Source: a bacterium (GTDB lineage: Bacteria; Patescibacteriota; Minisyncoccia; UBA6257; 2-01-FULL-56-20). Taken from it: a DNA stretch of 7,506 bases. Location: NCBI GenBank assembly GCA_021801885.1, contig JAKABL010000031.1, positions 1-7,506 on the forward strand. Reading direction: 5' to 3'. Shown one piece after another: positions 1 through 5,962 of the stretch (position 1 is the stretch's first letter; the number at the start of each line of letters is the position of its first letter). The position numbers and the translations under genes are program-made. The notes beneath the pieces were generated by a model. The model worked only from the letters and a program-made list of their open reading frames with translations, ran no database searches and had not been told where the DNA came from.

Positions 1-69
1 CCTTCGCACCATAAGGGCTACCGTATTTTTGCCGGCGCACAACCGACCGGCGATCATGATCACGCGCAT
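1..69 (-). CDS. Partial P-loop NTPase/kinase-like protein (N-terminus only)
   Basis: Only the first 23 codons are in the window; the gene runs off the left edge. The start is well supported: ATG at 69-67 is preceded by a full AGGAGG Shine-Dalgarno (78-83) with 8 nt spacing and by a promoter. The peptide begins with a short hydrophobic strand (residues 3-7), followed by G-x4-G-K-N-T (residues 8-16). This is a P-loop in which the usual Ser/Thr after Lys is Asn and a Thr follows. GK[D/N]T variants are known in deoxynucleoside-monophosphate kinases and related small P-loop kinases, so a nucleotide kinase is the best guess. The rest of the protein is not visible, so substrate and family stay open. 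The insertion sequence lies just upstream of its promoter. Confidence 0.72.
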   Translation of the reverse strand, partial: MRVIMIAGRLCAGKNTVALMVRR

Positions 70-93
70 ACAAAATGCCTCCTTTCTGACGTT

Positions 94-122
94 AAGATAA
101 TGAAAAAACAAATAAATGTCAA
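94..122 (-). promoter_or_regulatory. Sigma70-type promoter for the partial P-loop gene
   Basis: On the minus strand a perfect -35 TTGACA (117-122) is followed after 17 bp by TATCTT (94-99, 4/6 match). Transcription would start around 87, giving a short leader that holds the AGGAGG ribosome site. The -35 lies 12 bp outside the left end of the insertion sequence, so the element stopped just short of disrupting it. The call rests on motif and spacing only. Confidence 0.6.
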
Positions 123-134
123 TATCGCGTAATG

Positions 135-154
135 GTTCAATAGCTTGGAACCAC
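135..154 (+). repeat. Left terminal inverted repeat of the IS
   Basis: The 20 bases gttcaatagcttggaaccac are the exact reverse complement of 1045-1064. The arm is itself partly palindromic (ggttc at 134-138 against gaacc at 148-152). Confidence 0.92.
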
Positions 155-175
155 CCAGGAAATACCCCAAGCTAT
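140..175 (+). promoter_or_regulatory. Hairpin over the transposase translation start
   Basis: The 9 bases atagcttgg (140-148), inside the left terminal repeat, pair perfectly with ccaagctat (167-175). The stem includes the first two bases of the ATG at 174, and the only Shine-Dalgarno-like stretch (AGGA, 157-160) lies in the 18-nt loop. A transcript entering from outside the element would contain the whole stem and could hide the start, the known strategy by which several IS elements avoid activation by read-through. The pairing is seen directly; the regulatory role is inferred. Confidence 0.55.
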
Positions 176-1043
176 GTATATGCCATATTCAAACAATCCG
201 AACCTCCCCAGGGTTCGCCGCGATGCGGTGCGGAAGGTCCGCGAGGGATGGTCCACGAGAAAGGCCGCTCTTCACTTCGGATTCAGCCATTCGGCGGTCG
301 TGAAGTGGGTGAAGCGGGCGCCCTCGGACGGAAGGAAACTGATCGTCACGCAGTCATCGCGCCCGCACCATCATCCTGCGGAGATATCCAAGGATCTCGA
401 ATCGCTCATCCTCGCATACCGGCACCACTTCAAGCGTGACGCGTTCTTCATCCACCATCTTCTCGCGAAGAAAGGCATCACGGTCTCGCTCTCGACCGTG
501 AAGCGGACGCTCAAGCGCAACCTCCTCACATATCCGAGTCCATGGAAGAAATGGCACACGTATCCGCCGCGGCCTGTGCCGGAAAAGCCGGGGATATTGG
601 TGGAAATCGACACGATCCACGTCGGTGCCTCCGGCGACCAGCTGTACGTGTACACCCTCCTCGATGTGTTTTCGCGATGGGCGCATGCGATCCCCGCAAG
701 AAAAATATCCGCGGGACGAAGTTCATCCTTTGTCATGGCATCACAGGCGATCGCCCCCTTCGATTTCAGGACCATCCAGTCGGATCACGGATCGGAATTC
801 TCGAAATGGTTCACGAAGAAACTCCTCGAGGATGGTATGGCGCATCGGCACAGCCGGATCAGGACCCCGAACGACAATGCGCACCTCGAGCGCTTCAATC
901 GCACCATCCAGCAGGAATGCGTGAGCCGCATCCCGAGGAATTTCAAACTCTGGCAGAAAGAGATTCCCGAATATCTGAGATACTACAATACCGAAAGGCC
1001 GCACATGGGAATCGAGATGAAAACGCCGCAAGAAATGCTCTAA
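174..1043 (+). CDS. IS481-family-like DDE transposase
   Basis: This 289-residue protein cuts and joins the ends of the surrounding IS. Residues about 15-48 form a helix-turn-helix of the IS3/IS481 type (REGWSTRKAALHFGFS, then a VVKWVKR recognition helix). A linker with a second HTH-like region (about 85-118) leads to the rve/RNase-H-like catalytic core: first Asp in VEIDTIHV (D146), second in QSDHGSEF (D204), Glu in NAHLERFNRT (E239). The second and third are 35 residues apart, as expected for DD(35)E enzymes. The C-terminal YYNTERPHMGIEMKTP signature is typical. All catalytic residues are present and the frame is intact, so the enzyme may be active. The ATG at 174 is the first start after an upstream in-frame stop (141-143); ATG at 180 is an alternative. 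No promoter was found inside the element. Confidence 0.93.
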   Translation: MYMPYSNNPNLPRVRRDAVRKVREGWSTRKAALHFGFSHSAVVKWVKRAPSDGRKLIVTQSSRPHHHPAEISKDLESLILAYRHHFKRDAFFIHHLLAKKGITVSLSTVKRTLKRNLLTYPSPWKKWHTYPPRPVPEKPGILVEIDTIHVGASGDQLYVYTLLDVFSRWAHAIPARKISAGRSSSFVMASQAIAPFDFRTIQSDHGSEFSKWFTKKLLEDGMAHRHSRIRTPNDNAHLERFNRTIQQECVSRIPRNFKLWQKEIPEYLRYYNTERPHMGIEMKTPQEML

Positions 1044-1044
1044 A

Positions 1045-1064
1045 GTGGTTCCAAGCTATTGAAC
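1045..1064 (-). repeat. Right terminal inverted repeat of the IS
   Basis: The 20 bases gtggttccaagctattgaac are the exact reverse complement of 135-154. The pairing stops abruptly on both sides of the repeat. Confidence 0.92.
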
Positions 1065-1087
1065 TTTATATGGGAATCGCATGCGTT

Positions 1088-1135
1088 ACTCCCCGGGTAA
1101 TTTCGGCGTACCGCCGTCGGGATTTCCCGCGGAGT
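1088..1135. repeat. Imperfect palindrome / stem-loop between the IS and tRNA-Glu
   Basis: The outer arms actccccggg (1088-1097) and cccgcggagt (1126-1135) pair with one mismatch. Nested inside is a perfect hairpin cggcg-tac-cgccg (1104-1116). The right part overlaps the tRNA-Glu-like repeat at 1108-1125. Function is unknown: it could be a recombination or attachment relic, a dispersed palindromic element, or part of a small RNA. No reading frame or promoter accompanies it. Confidence 0.5.
1108..1129 (-). repeat. Partial copy of the tRNA-Glu 3' end
   Basis: Bases 1108-1125 match 1196-1213, inside the real tRNA-Glu, at 17 of 18 positions and in the same orientation. If the three bases TTC of the T-loop are skipped, four more bases align (CGGG, 1126-1129 on this copy). 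The copy covers the T-loop, the 3' T-stem, the 3' acceptor strand, the discriminator and the first C of CCA. It lies 88 bp past the gene, where a distal attachment repeat left by an element integrated into the tRNA 3' end would lie. A degenerate tandem tRNA copy is the alternative. Confidence 0.55.
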
Positions 1136-1139
1136 GCCT

Positions 1140-1168
1140 AGGGACGAATCCAGCAGAATTCGATCCCT
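1140..1168. repeat. Second stem-loop next to tRNA-Glu
   Basis: Bases 1140-1149 (agggacgaat) pair with 1158-1168 (attcgatccct) to give ten base pairs interrupted only by one bulged A at 1163, around an 8-nt loop. It is not followed by a T-run on either strand, so it is not a terminator by itself. It stands directly beside the palindrome at 1088-1135. Function unknown. Confidence 0.45.
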
Positions 1169-1191
1169 TCCCTTTTGGGAGTAATTTTTTT
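1168..1191 (+). terminator. Weak intrinsic terminator on the plus strand
   Basis: A short stem (1168-1172 with 1177-1181; tccc against ggga plus a G-T pair, tttt loop) is followed by taa and a seven-T run (1185-1191). It would stop plus-strand transcripts coming from the IS before they run antisense through tRNA-Glu and murF. The short stem keeps confidence low. Confidence 0.35.
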
Positions 1192-1193
1192 AC

Positions 1194-1271
1194 TGGTACC
1201 GCCATCGGGATTTGAACCCGAGTTCCCGCCGTGAGAGGGCGGTGTCCTGGACCAGGCTAGACGATGGCGGC
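1194..1271 (-). tRNA. tRNA-Glu (anticodon CTC), CCA encoded
   Basis: A full cloverleaf reads on the minus strand: acceptor GCCGCCA pairs with TGGCGGT (7 bp, one G-T), D-stem GTC/GAC with a long D-loop, anticodon stem CCGCC/GGCGG with loop CTCTCAC (anticodon CTC, codon GAG), 4-nt variable region, and T-arm TCGGG/CCCGA with loop TTCAAAT. The discriminator A is followed by an encoded CCA (1194-1196). The D and anticodon arms closely resemble the known bacterial tRNA-Glu sequence. The gene starts 18 nt after the murF stop on the same strand, so read-through from the dcw operon is possible, although a promoter of its own can also be drawn. A partial copy of its 3' end lies 88 bp downstream. Confidence 0.95.
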
Positions 1272-1283
1272 GTTATCCATGGG

Positions 1284-1312
1284 ATTGTATCATCGCTCCC
1301 GTATCTCGTCCA
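1284..1312 (-). promoter_or_regulatory. Possible promoter for tRNA-Glu within the end of murF
   Basis: On the minus strand TGGACG (1307-1312, 4/6) and TACAAT (1284-1289, 5/6) are separated by 17 bp. The -10 ends 12 nt before the mature tRNA 5' end. It overlaps the last murF codons and may be coincidental; it would let the tRNA be made independently of the cell-wall operon. Confidence 0.35.
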
Positions 1313-2567
1313 CTACCTTATCGAGCCGCATCGCATGCGAACCCTTCACCAGCACGAGGTCGTCCTTCTTAAGGAAATCACGCACAGCCACCTTTGCTAC
1401 ATCGGCGCTGTCAAAAAGGAAAATGTCCGTTTTTTTCATCCCTTCCGCACGCGCGGCCTCGGCAAGAACGCGCGCTTCGGGGCCTACCGCGAAGAGCGCA
1501 TCCGCCGTTTTTGCCACGATCTTCCCTGCCTTCACATGTGCTTCGCGGGAAAAGCGTCCGAGCTCTTTCATGTCACCGAGGACCGCAATGCGGCGCGCGG
1601 CGGGAAAATCGCGCAGCACCTCGAGCGCGGCGCGCATCGCGATGGGGCTCGCATTATACGCATCATCGATCACATAGGACGACCGTATCCCCCGCATCAC
1701 CTGCATGCGGGACTCCGCAGGCGCGTAGTGCGCAAGCGCATCGGAAATCGCCACGAGATTCATGCCGAACACGATGCCGACCGATGCTCCCGCGGCCGCG
1801 GCATACGCATGGGTACGACCGAACACATGCGGAATGCGCACCGGCACCGTACCGCCCGCGTATTCCAATTTGAACGAAATACCGTCGGGGGTACCGTCGC
1901 CGCGGAATCGATGTTCGAACCGCACCACGCGCACCTCCTCGCCCCGATCGAATCCATAGCACATGACATGCGCCCGCGTGCGGGCCTGCAGTCCCCGCAC
2001 CACGGGGTCGTCTCCGTTCAAAATGGCATATCCCGCTGCGGGGAGGAACTCGATGAGCCGTCCTTTTTCGCGGGCGACCGCCTCCGGTCCGTCATAAAAT
2101 TCCACATGGACCGGGACATCGCCGATGGCGGTAACGATGCTCACGTTCGGACGGGCGATCGTGAGGAGGTATTTGATGTCCCCGGGGCGATCGGCCCCAT
2201 ATTCAAGGACAAGAATCTCCGGGTAATGCGTGGCGGGCACGATGATGCGCCATGAAGATACGGCGATCACGCGGACCCAGAACCAAAGTTTCGCCGCGCG
2301 GCGCGTGCCGGCGGGCGTGGCACGCGTGACGAGTGCAAGATCGCGCTCGCTCCAATCGCCGAGAATGCTGAGCACCACGCCGAGCTCGCTGTTCAGATTG
2401 CCGGGCGCCGTGCGCACCGCTCTGCCGCTCCCTTCAAGCACGGCCTTCACCGCGAGCTTCGCCGACGTCTTCCCGGCACTTCCCGTGATGCCAATGACAC
2501 CCGGGCGATACCGCCACATCGTGAGACGTGCAAAACGCCGAAGAATATGTTTAAGAATCTTGGTCAT
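1290..2567 (-). CDS. murF: MurF, UDP-MurNAc-tripeptide:D-Ala-D-Ala ligase, short form
   Basis: MurF adds D-Ala-D-Ala to the peptidoglycan precursor in the cytoplasm using ATP. Numbered from the ATG at 2567 (425 aa): P-loop GITGSAGKTS (26-35), LEYGADRPGD (121-130), AREKGR with the Lys that is carbamylated in Mur ligases (K168), LNGDDP (183-188), YVIDDAYNASP (298-308), LGDMKELG (330-337), and the C-terminal VLVKGSHAMR (416-425 region by motif order, near the end). Central ATPase and C-terminal domains are therefore complete. The P-loop lies about 30 residues from the N-terminus, whereas classical MurF has it near residue 110, so the N-terminal substrate-binding domain is missing. A hydrophobic stretch (about 94-110) precedes the LEYGAD motif. 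The start is uncertain: a GTG at 2597 would add ten residues and lie 3 nt after the ftsI stop; neither start has a good Shine-Dalgarno, and ATG better fits the family N-terminus. Last protein gene of the operon. Confidence 0.9.
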   Translation of the reverse strand: MTKILKHILRRFARLTMWRYRPGVIGITGSAGKTSAKLAVKAVLEGSGRAVRTAPGNLNSELGVVLSILGDWSERDLALVTRATPAGTRRAAKLWFWVRVIAVSSWRIIVPATHYPEILVLEYGADRPGDIKYLLTIARPNVSIVTAIGDVPVHVEFYDGPEAVAREKGRLIEFLPAAGYAILNGDDPVVRGLQARTRAHVMCYGFDRGEEVRVVRFEHRFRGDGTPDGISFKLEYAGGTVPVRIPHVFGRTHAYAAAAGASVGIVFGMNLVAISDALAHYAPAESRMQVMRGIRSSYVIDDAYNASPIAMRAALEVLRDFPAARRIAVLGDMKELGRFSREAHVKAGKIVAKTADALFAVGPEARVLAEAARAEGMKKTDIFLFDSADVAKVAVRDFLKKDDLVLVKGSHAMRLDKVVDEIRER

Positions 2568-2600
2568 GGTATGTATGCGATCAACAATCCTTTGCACGCA

Positions 2601-4268
2601 TCAGCCCGAACAGATAAGATTTTTGCAGTTCGGAATGACATCCTTCGTCGTGCGGTTCGGCGGGATGCTGTAATAATTAATGAGCCACTGCGCAATCTCG
2701 CGCCATGCGGGCACAATAGACTCTTCCGCAAGTGAGTTTACGGAAACATGGTTCAAGCGAACCCATGCAATAAATCGAGGGTTTGTAGTGGGACCCCAGC
2801 CGATATATGAATCATCAAGTTCCTGTAGGTATCCTCCGCCCGCGGGATTCGGCACATACGCGCTTCCCGTCTTACCCGCAAGCGAATATCCGTTGATGTT
2901 CGCCACTTGGGCAAGATCCACAGCATCGACGCCCATCTGAGTGACCAATGCCGCCGTCGAGCTGCTGATCACTCTGCGGATGACCTTCGGATGCTGCGTC
3001 ACATTGAGATAAGGCCGCATGAGAAGACCACCGTTCGCGATCGCCGAAATCCCCTGCACAAGCTCGATCGGCGTCATCGAAATACCCTGGCCGTATGCCG
3101 CAGTATCCCAATCCACCTGAGGAGCGGTCGGAGTAAGCTGCGTGACACTCCCTGCAACCTCGCCAGGAAGATCTATTCCCGTCTTCTGATCGAGACCGAA
3201 CAACTTTACGTATTTCAAAAATGTGCTATTCCCCGTCTGATTCTCCGCCCAAATGGCGCCCGTATTGATCGAATGCTCGATCACCTGGGTCATCGTCGTT
3301 CCCGGACCATAGGGACCGTGGATTGTAAGATTCCAATTCGTAATATGGACTCCGTCGATATTCTTATAACCGTGATCGGTATAAGTCGTATCAGGTGTGA
3401 TTGCCCCCGAATCAATGCCCGCCGCCATTGTCATTAATTTCATAATCGAACCCGGCTCATAGACATTCTGCACGTTTTTATTCAAAAAGTCCGTAAGCGG
3501 ATATTGTGCGAAATTGTTCGGATCAAAGTTGGGAAGCTGTCCCATCGCAAGAATAGCTCCCGTATTTGGATCCTCCACAATGAATTCTCCACTCGCCGCT
3601 TGAGCAATCTTGATATATTTTTCAAGAACTTTTTCGCATTCAATTTGTATATTGGGATCAATGGTAAGTGCGAGATCCTGACCGCCCTGCCCGGCATTCG
3701 TTCCTGTGGTGGCTCCTTGGAGGAAGCTATTATAATATTCCTCAACGCCATAATGTCCCACCTGCGCATCGCTCGACGCCGAAGGACCGACATAACCGAG
3801 CACCTGCGATGCGACAGCGCCCAGCGGATAAAATCGCTGCGGCACGTAATCGGCTACCACACCCTTGATATTGAGCGCAAGGATCTTGTCGGCAACGCTC
3901 TGGCTCACCCCTTTTGCAAGAAGCGCATACGAAGTCTTTTGCGAAAAGATTGCCTGGAGCGCCGTAGACGACATATTGAGCACCGGCGCGACCGCGACGG
4001 CTGCCGTCGCGGGATCCTTGATCGCCGTCGGTACCGCATAAATAAGCGGGACCTCCTGATTCACCGCCACCGGAAGCTCATTTCCCTGATTATCGGTAAA
4101 ATAAATCGCGCCCCGGTTCGCCGAGGCGTTGCCGGAACCCGATACCTCCGCCTGCGCACGCGCAAGGTAATATCCTCCTTTCACGAGCTGAAGCTGGTAT
4201 AAGTGGAAGGTTAAAAATCCGAATGCGGCGAGAATGCCCGCGAGTATTATTGAAAAGCGATAGGCCAT
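2601..4268 (-). CDS. ftsI: FtsI-like class B penicillin-binding protein (septal transpeptidase)
   Basis: This 555-residue protein is a D,D-transpeptidase that crosslinks peptidoglycan at the division site, anchored in the membrane with its catalytic domain outside. An N-terminal transmembrane helix (about 5-25) is followed by the NRGAIY dimerisation-domain signature (51-56), the GYVGP region (158-162), and YGVEEYYNSFLQG (173-185). The transpeptidase domain has the full active-site set: EPGSIMK with nucleophile S274 and K277, S333-I-N335, and K466-T-G468. Length is normal for a PBP2/FtsI protein; no PASTA repeats follow, and the tail carries two Cys (548, 553). It could equally be named PBP2 or SpoVD-like; its place in the dcw cluster favours division. 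The ATG lies 2 nt after the ftsL-like stop, with GGTGA about 7 nt upstream, and the gene ends 33 nt before murF (ATG start). Confidence 0.93.
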   Translation of the reverse strand: MAYRFSIILAGILAAFGFLTFHLYQLQLVKGGYYLARAQAEVSGSGNASANRGAIYFTDNQGNELPVAVNQEVPLIYAVPTAIKDPATAAVAVAPVLNMSSTALQAIFSQKTSYALLAKGVSQSVADKILALNIKGVVADYVPQRFYPLGAVASQVLGYVGPSASSDAQVGHYGVEEYYNSFLQGATTGTNAGQGGQDLALTIDPNIQIECEKVLEKYIKIAQAASGEFIVEDPNTGAILAMGQLPNFDPNNFAQYPLTDFLNKNVQNVYEPGSIMKLMTMAAGIDSGAITPDTTYTDHGYKNIDGVHITNWNLTIHGPYGPGTTMTQVIEHSINTGAIWAENQTGNSTFLKYVKLFGLDQKTGIDLPGEVAGSVTQLTPTAPQVDWDTAAYGQGISMTPIELVQGISAIANGGLLMRPYLNVTQHPKVIRRVISSSTAALVTQMGVDAVDLAQVANINGYSLAGKTGSAYVPNPAGGGYLQELDDSYIGWGPTTNPRFIAWVRLNHVSVNSLAEESIVPAWREIAQWLINYYSIPPNRTTKDVIPNCKNLICSG

Positions 4269-4270
4269 TA

Positions 4271-4561
4271 CTAATTCACCGTGTAGTATTGGGGATTATT
4301 ATCCGCCACCAGCCCATCCGCCGCAGCGATCGTGGGCGCCTGCCCGTTGTCGAGCGTCGCAAACACGCTGTTCGTAAGCTGGGTGTTCGCCGCACCGATG
4401 GATTGGAGCTGCGTCTTCGCCGCAAGGATGCCGTGCTGGAGCGTGACCGTCTTATTATACTCCACGATCAGCCCTACCGTTCCCACGAGCACGAGCAGCA
4501 CAAGTGCCGCAATGAAACTATTCGCAATATTGAAATAATGTTTTGGTTGGAGGAATGTCAT
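4271..4561 (-). CDS. Small FtsL/DivIC-like bitopic division protein
   Basis: A 96-residue protein with a short cytoplasmic N-terminus, one strong transmembrane helix (about 15-34, rich in A, L and V) and an external tail with a short possible coiled coil (about 35-62: repeated Leu/Ile with Lys and Gln), then a low-complexity C-terminus. This is the architecture of FtsL, which with its partner DivIC/FtsB activates the septal PBP. FtsL has almost no conserved sequence, so the assignment rests on topology, length and position exactly between rsmH and ftsI, where ftsL lies in most bacteria. The coiled coil is shorter than usual. Its ATG overlaps the rsmH stop by 4 nt (ATGA), implying translational coupling. 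Confidence 0.75.
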   Translation of the reverse strand: MTFLQPKHYFNIANSFIAALVLLVLVGTVGLIVEYNKTVTLQHGILAAKTQLQSIGAANTQLTNSVFATLDNGQAPTIAAADGLVADNNPQYYTVN

Positions 4562-5478
4562 GAGAGTTGAATGACCCTGAGTTTCGCCGAACGACTTCTT
4601 GGATTTTTCGCGATCTCGTCCCGTCCTGCCGGAATCGGTTTTTTTGTAATGAGGTGAGCCCTTCCCTCCGTCGCAAGGGCGCGGAACGCGCGCTTCACGA
4701 TGCGATCCTCAAGGGAATGGAAGGTGATGATCGCTACGCGCCCCCCGGGCCGCACGATATCCGGCACATGCGCGAGGAGCGCTTCCAGATTCTCGAGTTC
4801 GCCGTTCGCATATATGCGGAGCGCCTGGAAGGTCCGTGTGGCGGGATCGATGCGCCCATGCTCGTACCGGGCCGGCAGCGCCGCGCGCACTATCGCCGCG
4901 AGTTCACCGTTCGTGGCGATCGGCGTTTTCCGTTCGCGCTCCTTGATCGCCTTTGCGATCCTTCGAGAATAACGCTCTCCGCCGAATTCAAAGATGATGT
5001 CCGCGAGCGTCGCTTCCGGAAGTTCCCGAAGGAGCGTCGCAACCGGCGTCTTCGAATCGTCGTAGGTCATGAGGAGCGGTTCATTGTGCGACCCCTCCTC
5101 GCCGCGGGCGCCAAAACTGAATCCCCTTCCCGACCGCGCGAGCTGTTCCGAAGAAAATCCCAGATCGACGAGCAGTCCGTCGGCCTGTGCCTTGGGAACG
5201 CGTCCTTCGCGCGCCTGCGCCTCGAGAACCTGCGCGAGATCCGCATAGTTCGCGTGGACCAGCACCGCATTCTTGTATCCCACGAGACGTTCCCTGCATT
5301 CTGCGAGCAACGTTTCGTCCCAGTCGGTCCCCAGCAGGGTCCCTGTGTCGGTGATGCGGCCGAGAATCTCCCGGGCGTGTCCGCCACCGTCCACCGTTCC
5401 ATCAATAATGAAATCTCCCGGATGCGGATCCAAGAACGTGACTACCTCATGTAAAAGTACTGGAACGTGTTCGCTCAA
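4558..5478 (-). CDS. rsmH: RsmH, 16S rRNA (cytosine-1402-N4) methyltransferase
   Basis: RsmH (MraW) methylates N4 of C1402 in the 16S rRNA decoding centre using S-adenosylmethionine. At 306 aa it is of normal length. Visible motifs: HVPVLLHEV (4-12), SAM-binding DGTVDGGGHA (26-35), LGTDWD (49-54), HANYADL (75-81), LLVDLGFSS (102-110), GRGFSF (117-122), FEFGGERYSRRIAKAI (163-178), RTFQALRIYANGEL (215-228), ITFHSLEDR (251-259) and the C-terminal NPRSRSAKLR (292-301). The glycine loop has Asp at position 30 where many homologues have Gly. The start codon is TTG at 5478-5476, overlapping the mraZ TGA by 4 nt; it is chosen because the conserved N-terminus begins exactly there and no nearer ATG/GTG start fits. 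Translation is probably coupled to mraZ. Confidence 0.95.
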   Translation of the reverse strand: MSEHVPVLLHEVVTFLDPHPGDFIIDGTVDGGGHAREILGRITDTGTLLGTDWDETLLAECRERLVGYKNAVLVHANYADLAQVLEAQAREGRVPKAQADGLLVDLGFSSEQLARSGRGFSFGARGEEGSHNEPLLMTYDDSKTPVATLLRELPEATLADIIFEFGGERYSRRIAKAIKERERKTPIATNGELAAIVRAALPARYEHGRIDPATRTFQALRIYANGELENLEALLAHVPDIVRPGGRVAIITFHSLEDRIVKRAFRALATEGRAHLITKKPIPAGRDEIAKNPRSRSAKLRVIQLS

Positions 5479-5906
5479 ATTCCCAGTTCGCCGAGTTGTT
5501 CCGCGATCGTTTCCGAGGAGCTCTCGGTCTTTGCCTTATAGGCCGCCCATGCCGTCTCATCCCAGATCTCCACGCGGTTGTAAAGTCCCGCGACGATCAC
5601 ATCCTTTTTGAAGCCTGCGTATTTGCGGAGATAATCGGGAACGAGGATGCGGCCCTGCGCGTCGATCGCGACATCGGTCGCGCCCGCCATCATGAGCCGT
5701 ACGAATGCCCGCGAATTGGCCTGCGCGAGCGGCAAGGCCATAAGCTTCGTCGCAAGCTGTTCCCATTCGGCATTCGTGAACATGAACAAGCAATTGTCTA
5801 TTCCGCGGGTAATAATGGCGCCGGACGCAAGTTTATCGCGGAATTTTGCCGGAACCGCCACCCGACCTTTTGTATCCAGCGTGTGCCGGAATTCTCCAAG
5901 AAGCAT
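5475..5906 (-). CDS. mraZ: MraZ, transcriptional regulator of the division/cell-wall cluster
   Basis: MraZ is a ring-forming DNA-binding protein made of two SpoVT/AbrB-like halves that represses its own operon. The 143-residue length is typical. The first half carries DTKGRVAVPAKFR (11-23) and the second DAQGRILVPDYLRKYAG (82-98), the two DxxGR signatures expected of the family; the MLLGEFRHTLD start also matches. It is the first gene of the operon, and a phased operator lies in its leader (5963-6008), consistent with autoregulation. No Shine-Dalgarno is visible before the ATG: the preceding bases are A/T-rich (cactttttacttttc). The C-terminal tail after about 125 is polar and probably flexible. 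Confidence 0.95.
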   Translation of the reverse strand: MLLGEFRHTLDTKGRVAVPAKFRDKLASGAIITRGIDNCLFMFTNAEWEQLATKLMALPLAQANSRAFVRLMMAGATDVAIDAQGRILVPDYLRKYAGFKKDVIVAGLYNRVEIWDETAWAAYKAKTESSSETIAEQLGELGI

Positions 5907-5939
5907 GAAAAGTAAAAAGTGATATTTTATGGGCCTTTC

Positions 5940-5956
5940 CGGGCGTTCAGCGCCCG
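5940..5956 (-). promoter_or_regulatory. Hairpin in the mraZ leader
   Basis: A perfect 6-bp G+C-only stem (cgggcg 5940-5945, cgcccg 5951-5956) with a 5-nt loop lies 33 nt before the mraZ ATG, just downstream of the operator array. It lacks a following T-run on either strand, so it is not a terminator. It may stabilise the mRNA 5' region or shape translation, since mraZ lacks a visible ribosome site. The role is inferred. Confidence 0.5.
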
Positions 5957-5962
5957 AGTTAT

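Larger units (their letters stand above)
135..1064 (+). mobile_element. Complete IS481-like insertion sequence, 930 bp
   Basis: The element is bounded by perfect 20-bp terminal inverted repeats (135-154 and 1045-1064) and carries one intact transposase gene (174-1043), whose stop codon is 1 nt before the right repeat. Size, single ORF, N-terminal helix-turn-helix and DDE core fit the IS481/IS3 superfamily. No target-site duplication could be seen in the flanks, so the insertion is old, or the duplication is very short, or the ends are misplaced by a few bases. Base composition resembles the neighbours, giving no sign of recent transfer from a distant host. The element sits between the promoter of the left-hand gene and the structured DNA next to tRNA-Glu, and interrupts no recognisable gene. 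Confidence 0.88.

Noticed and set aside
125..1075. Target-site duplication flanking the IS
   Set aside because: The bases outside the two terminal repeats (ending taatg on the left, starting tttat on the right) share no direct repeat.
1212..2255. Long plus-strand open frame (347 codons) opposite murF
   Set aside because: It is the shadow of murF: Arg/His-rich composition, no recognisable motif, and it overlaps tRNA-Glu. The minus-strand frame holds all the MurF motifs.
3504..5454. Plus-strand open frames opposite ftsI and rsmH (about 230 and 295 codons)
   Set aside because: They are antisense shadows with Arg-rich, motif-free translations; the minus-strand genes are unambiguous.
5940..5956. 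Terminator or riboswitch in the mraZ leader
   Set aside because: There is only one short hairpin, with no T-run and no alternative pairing that I could find.
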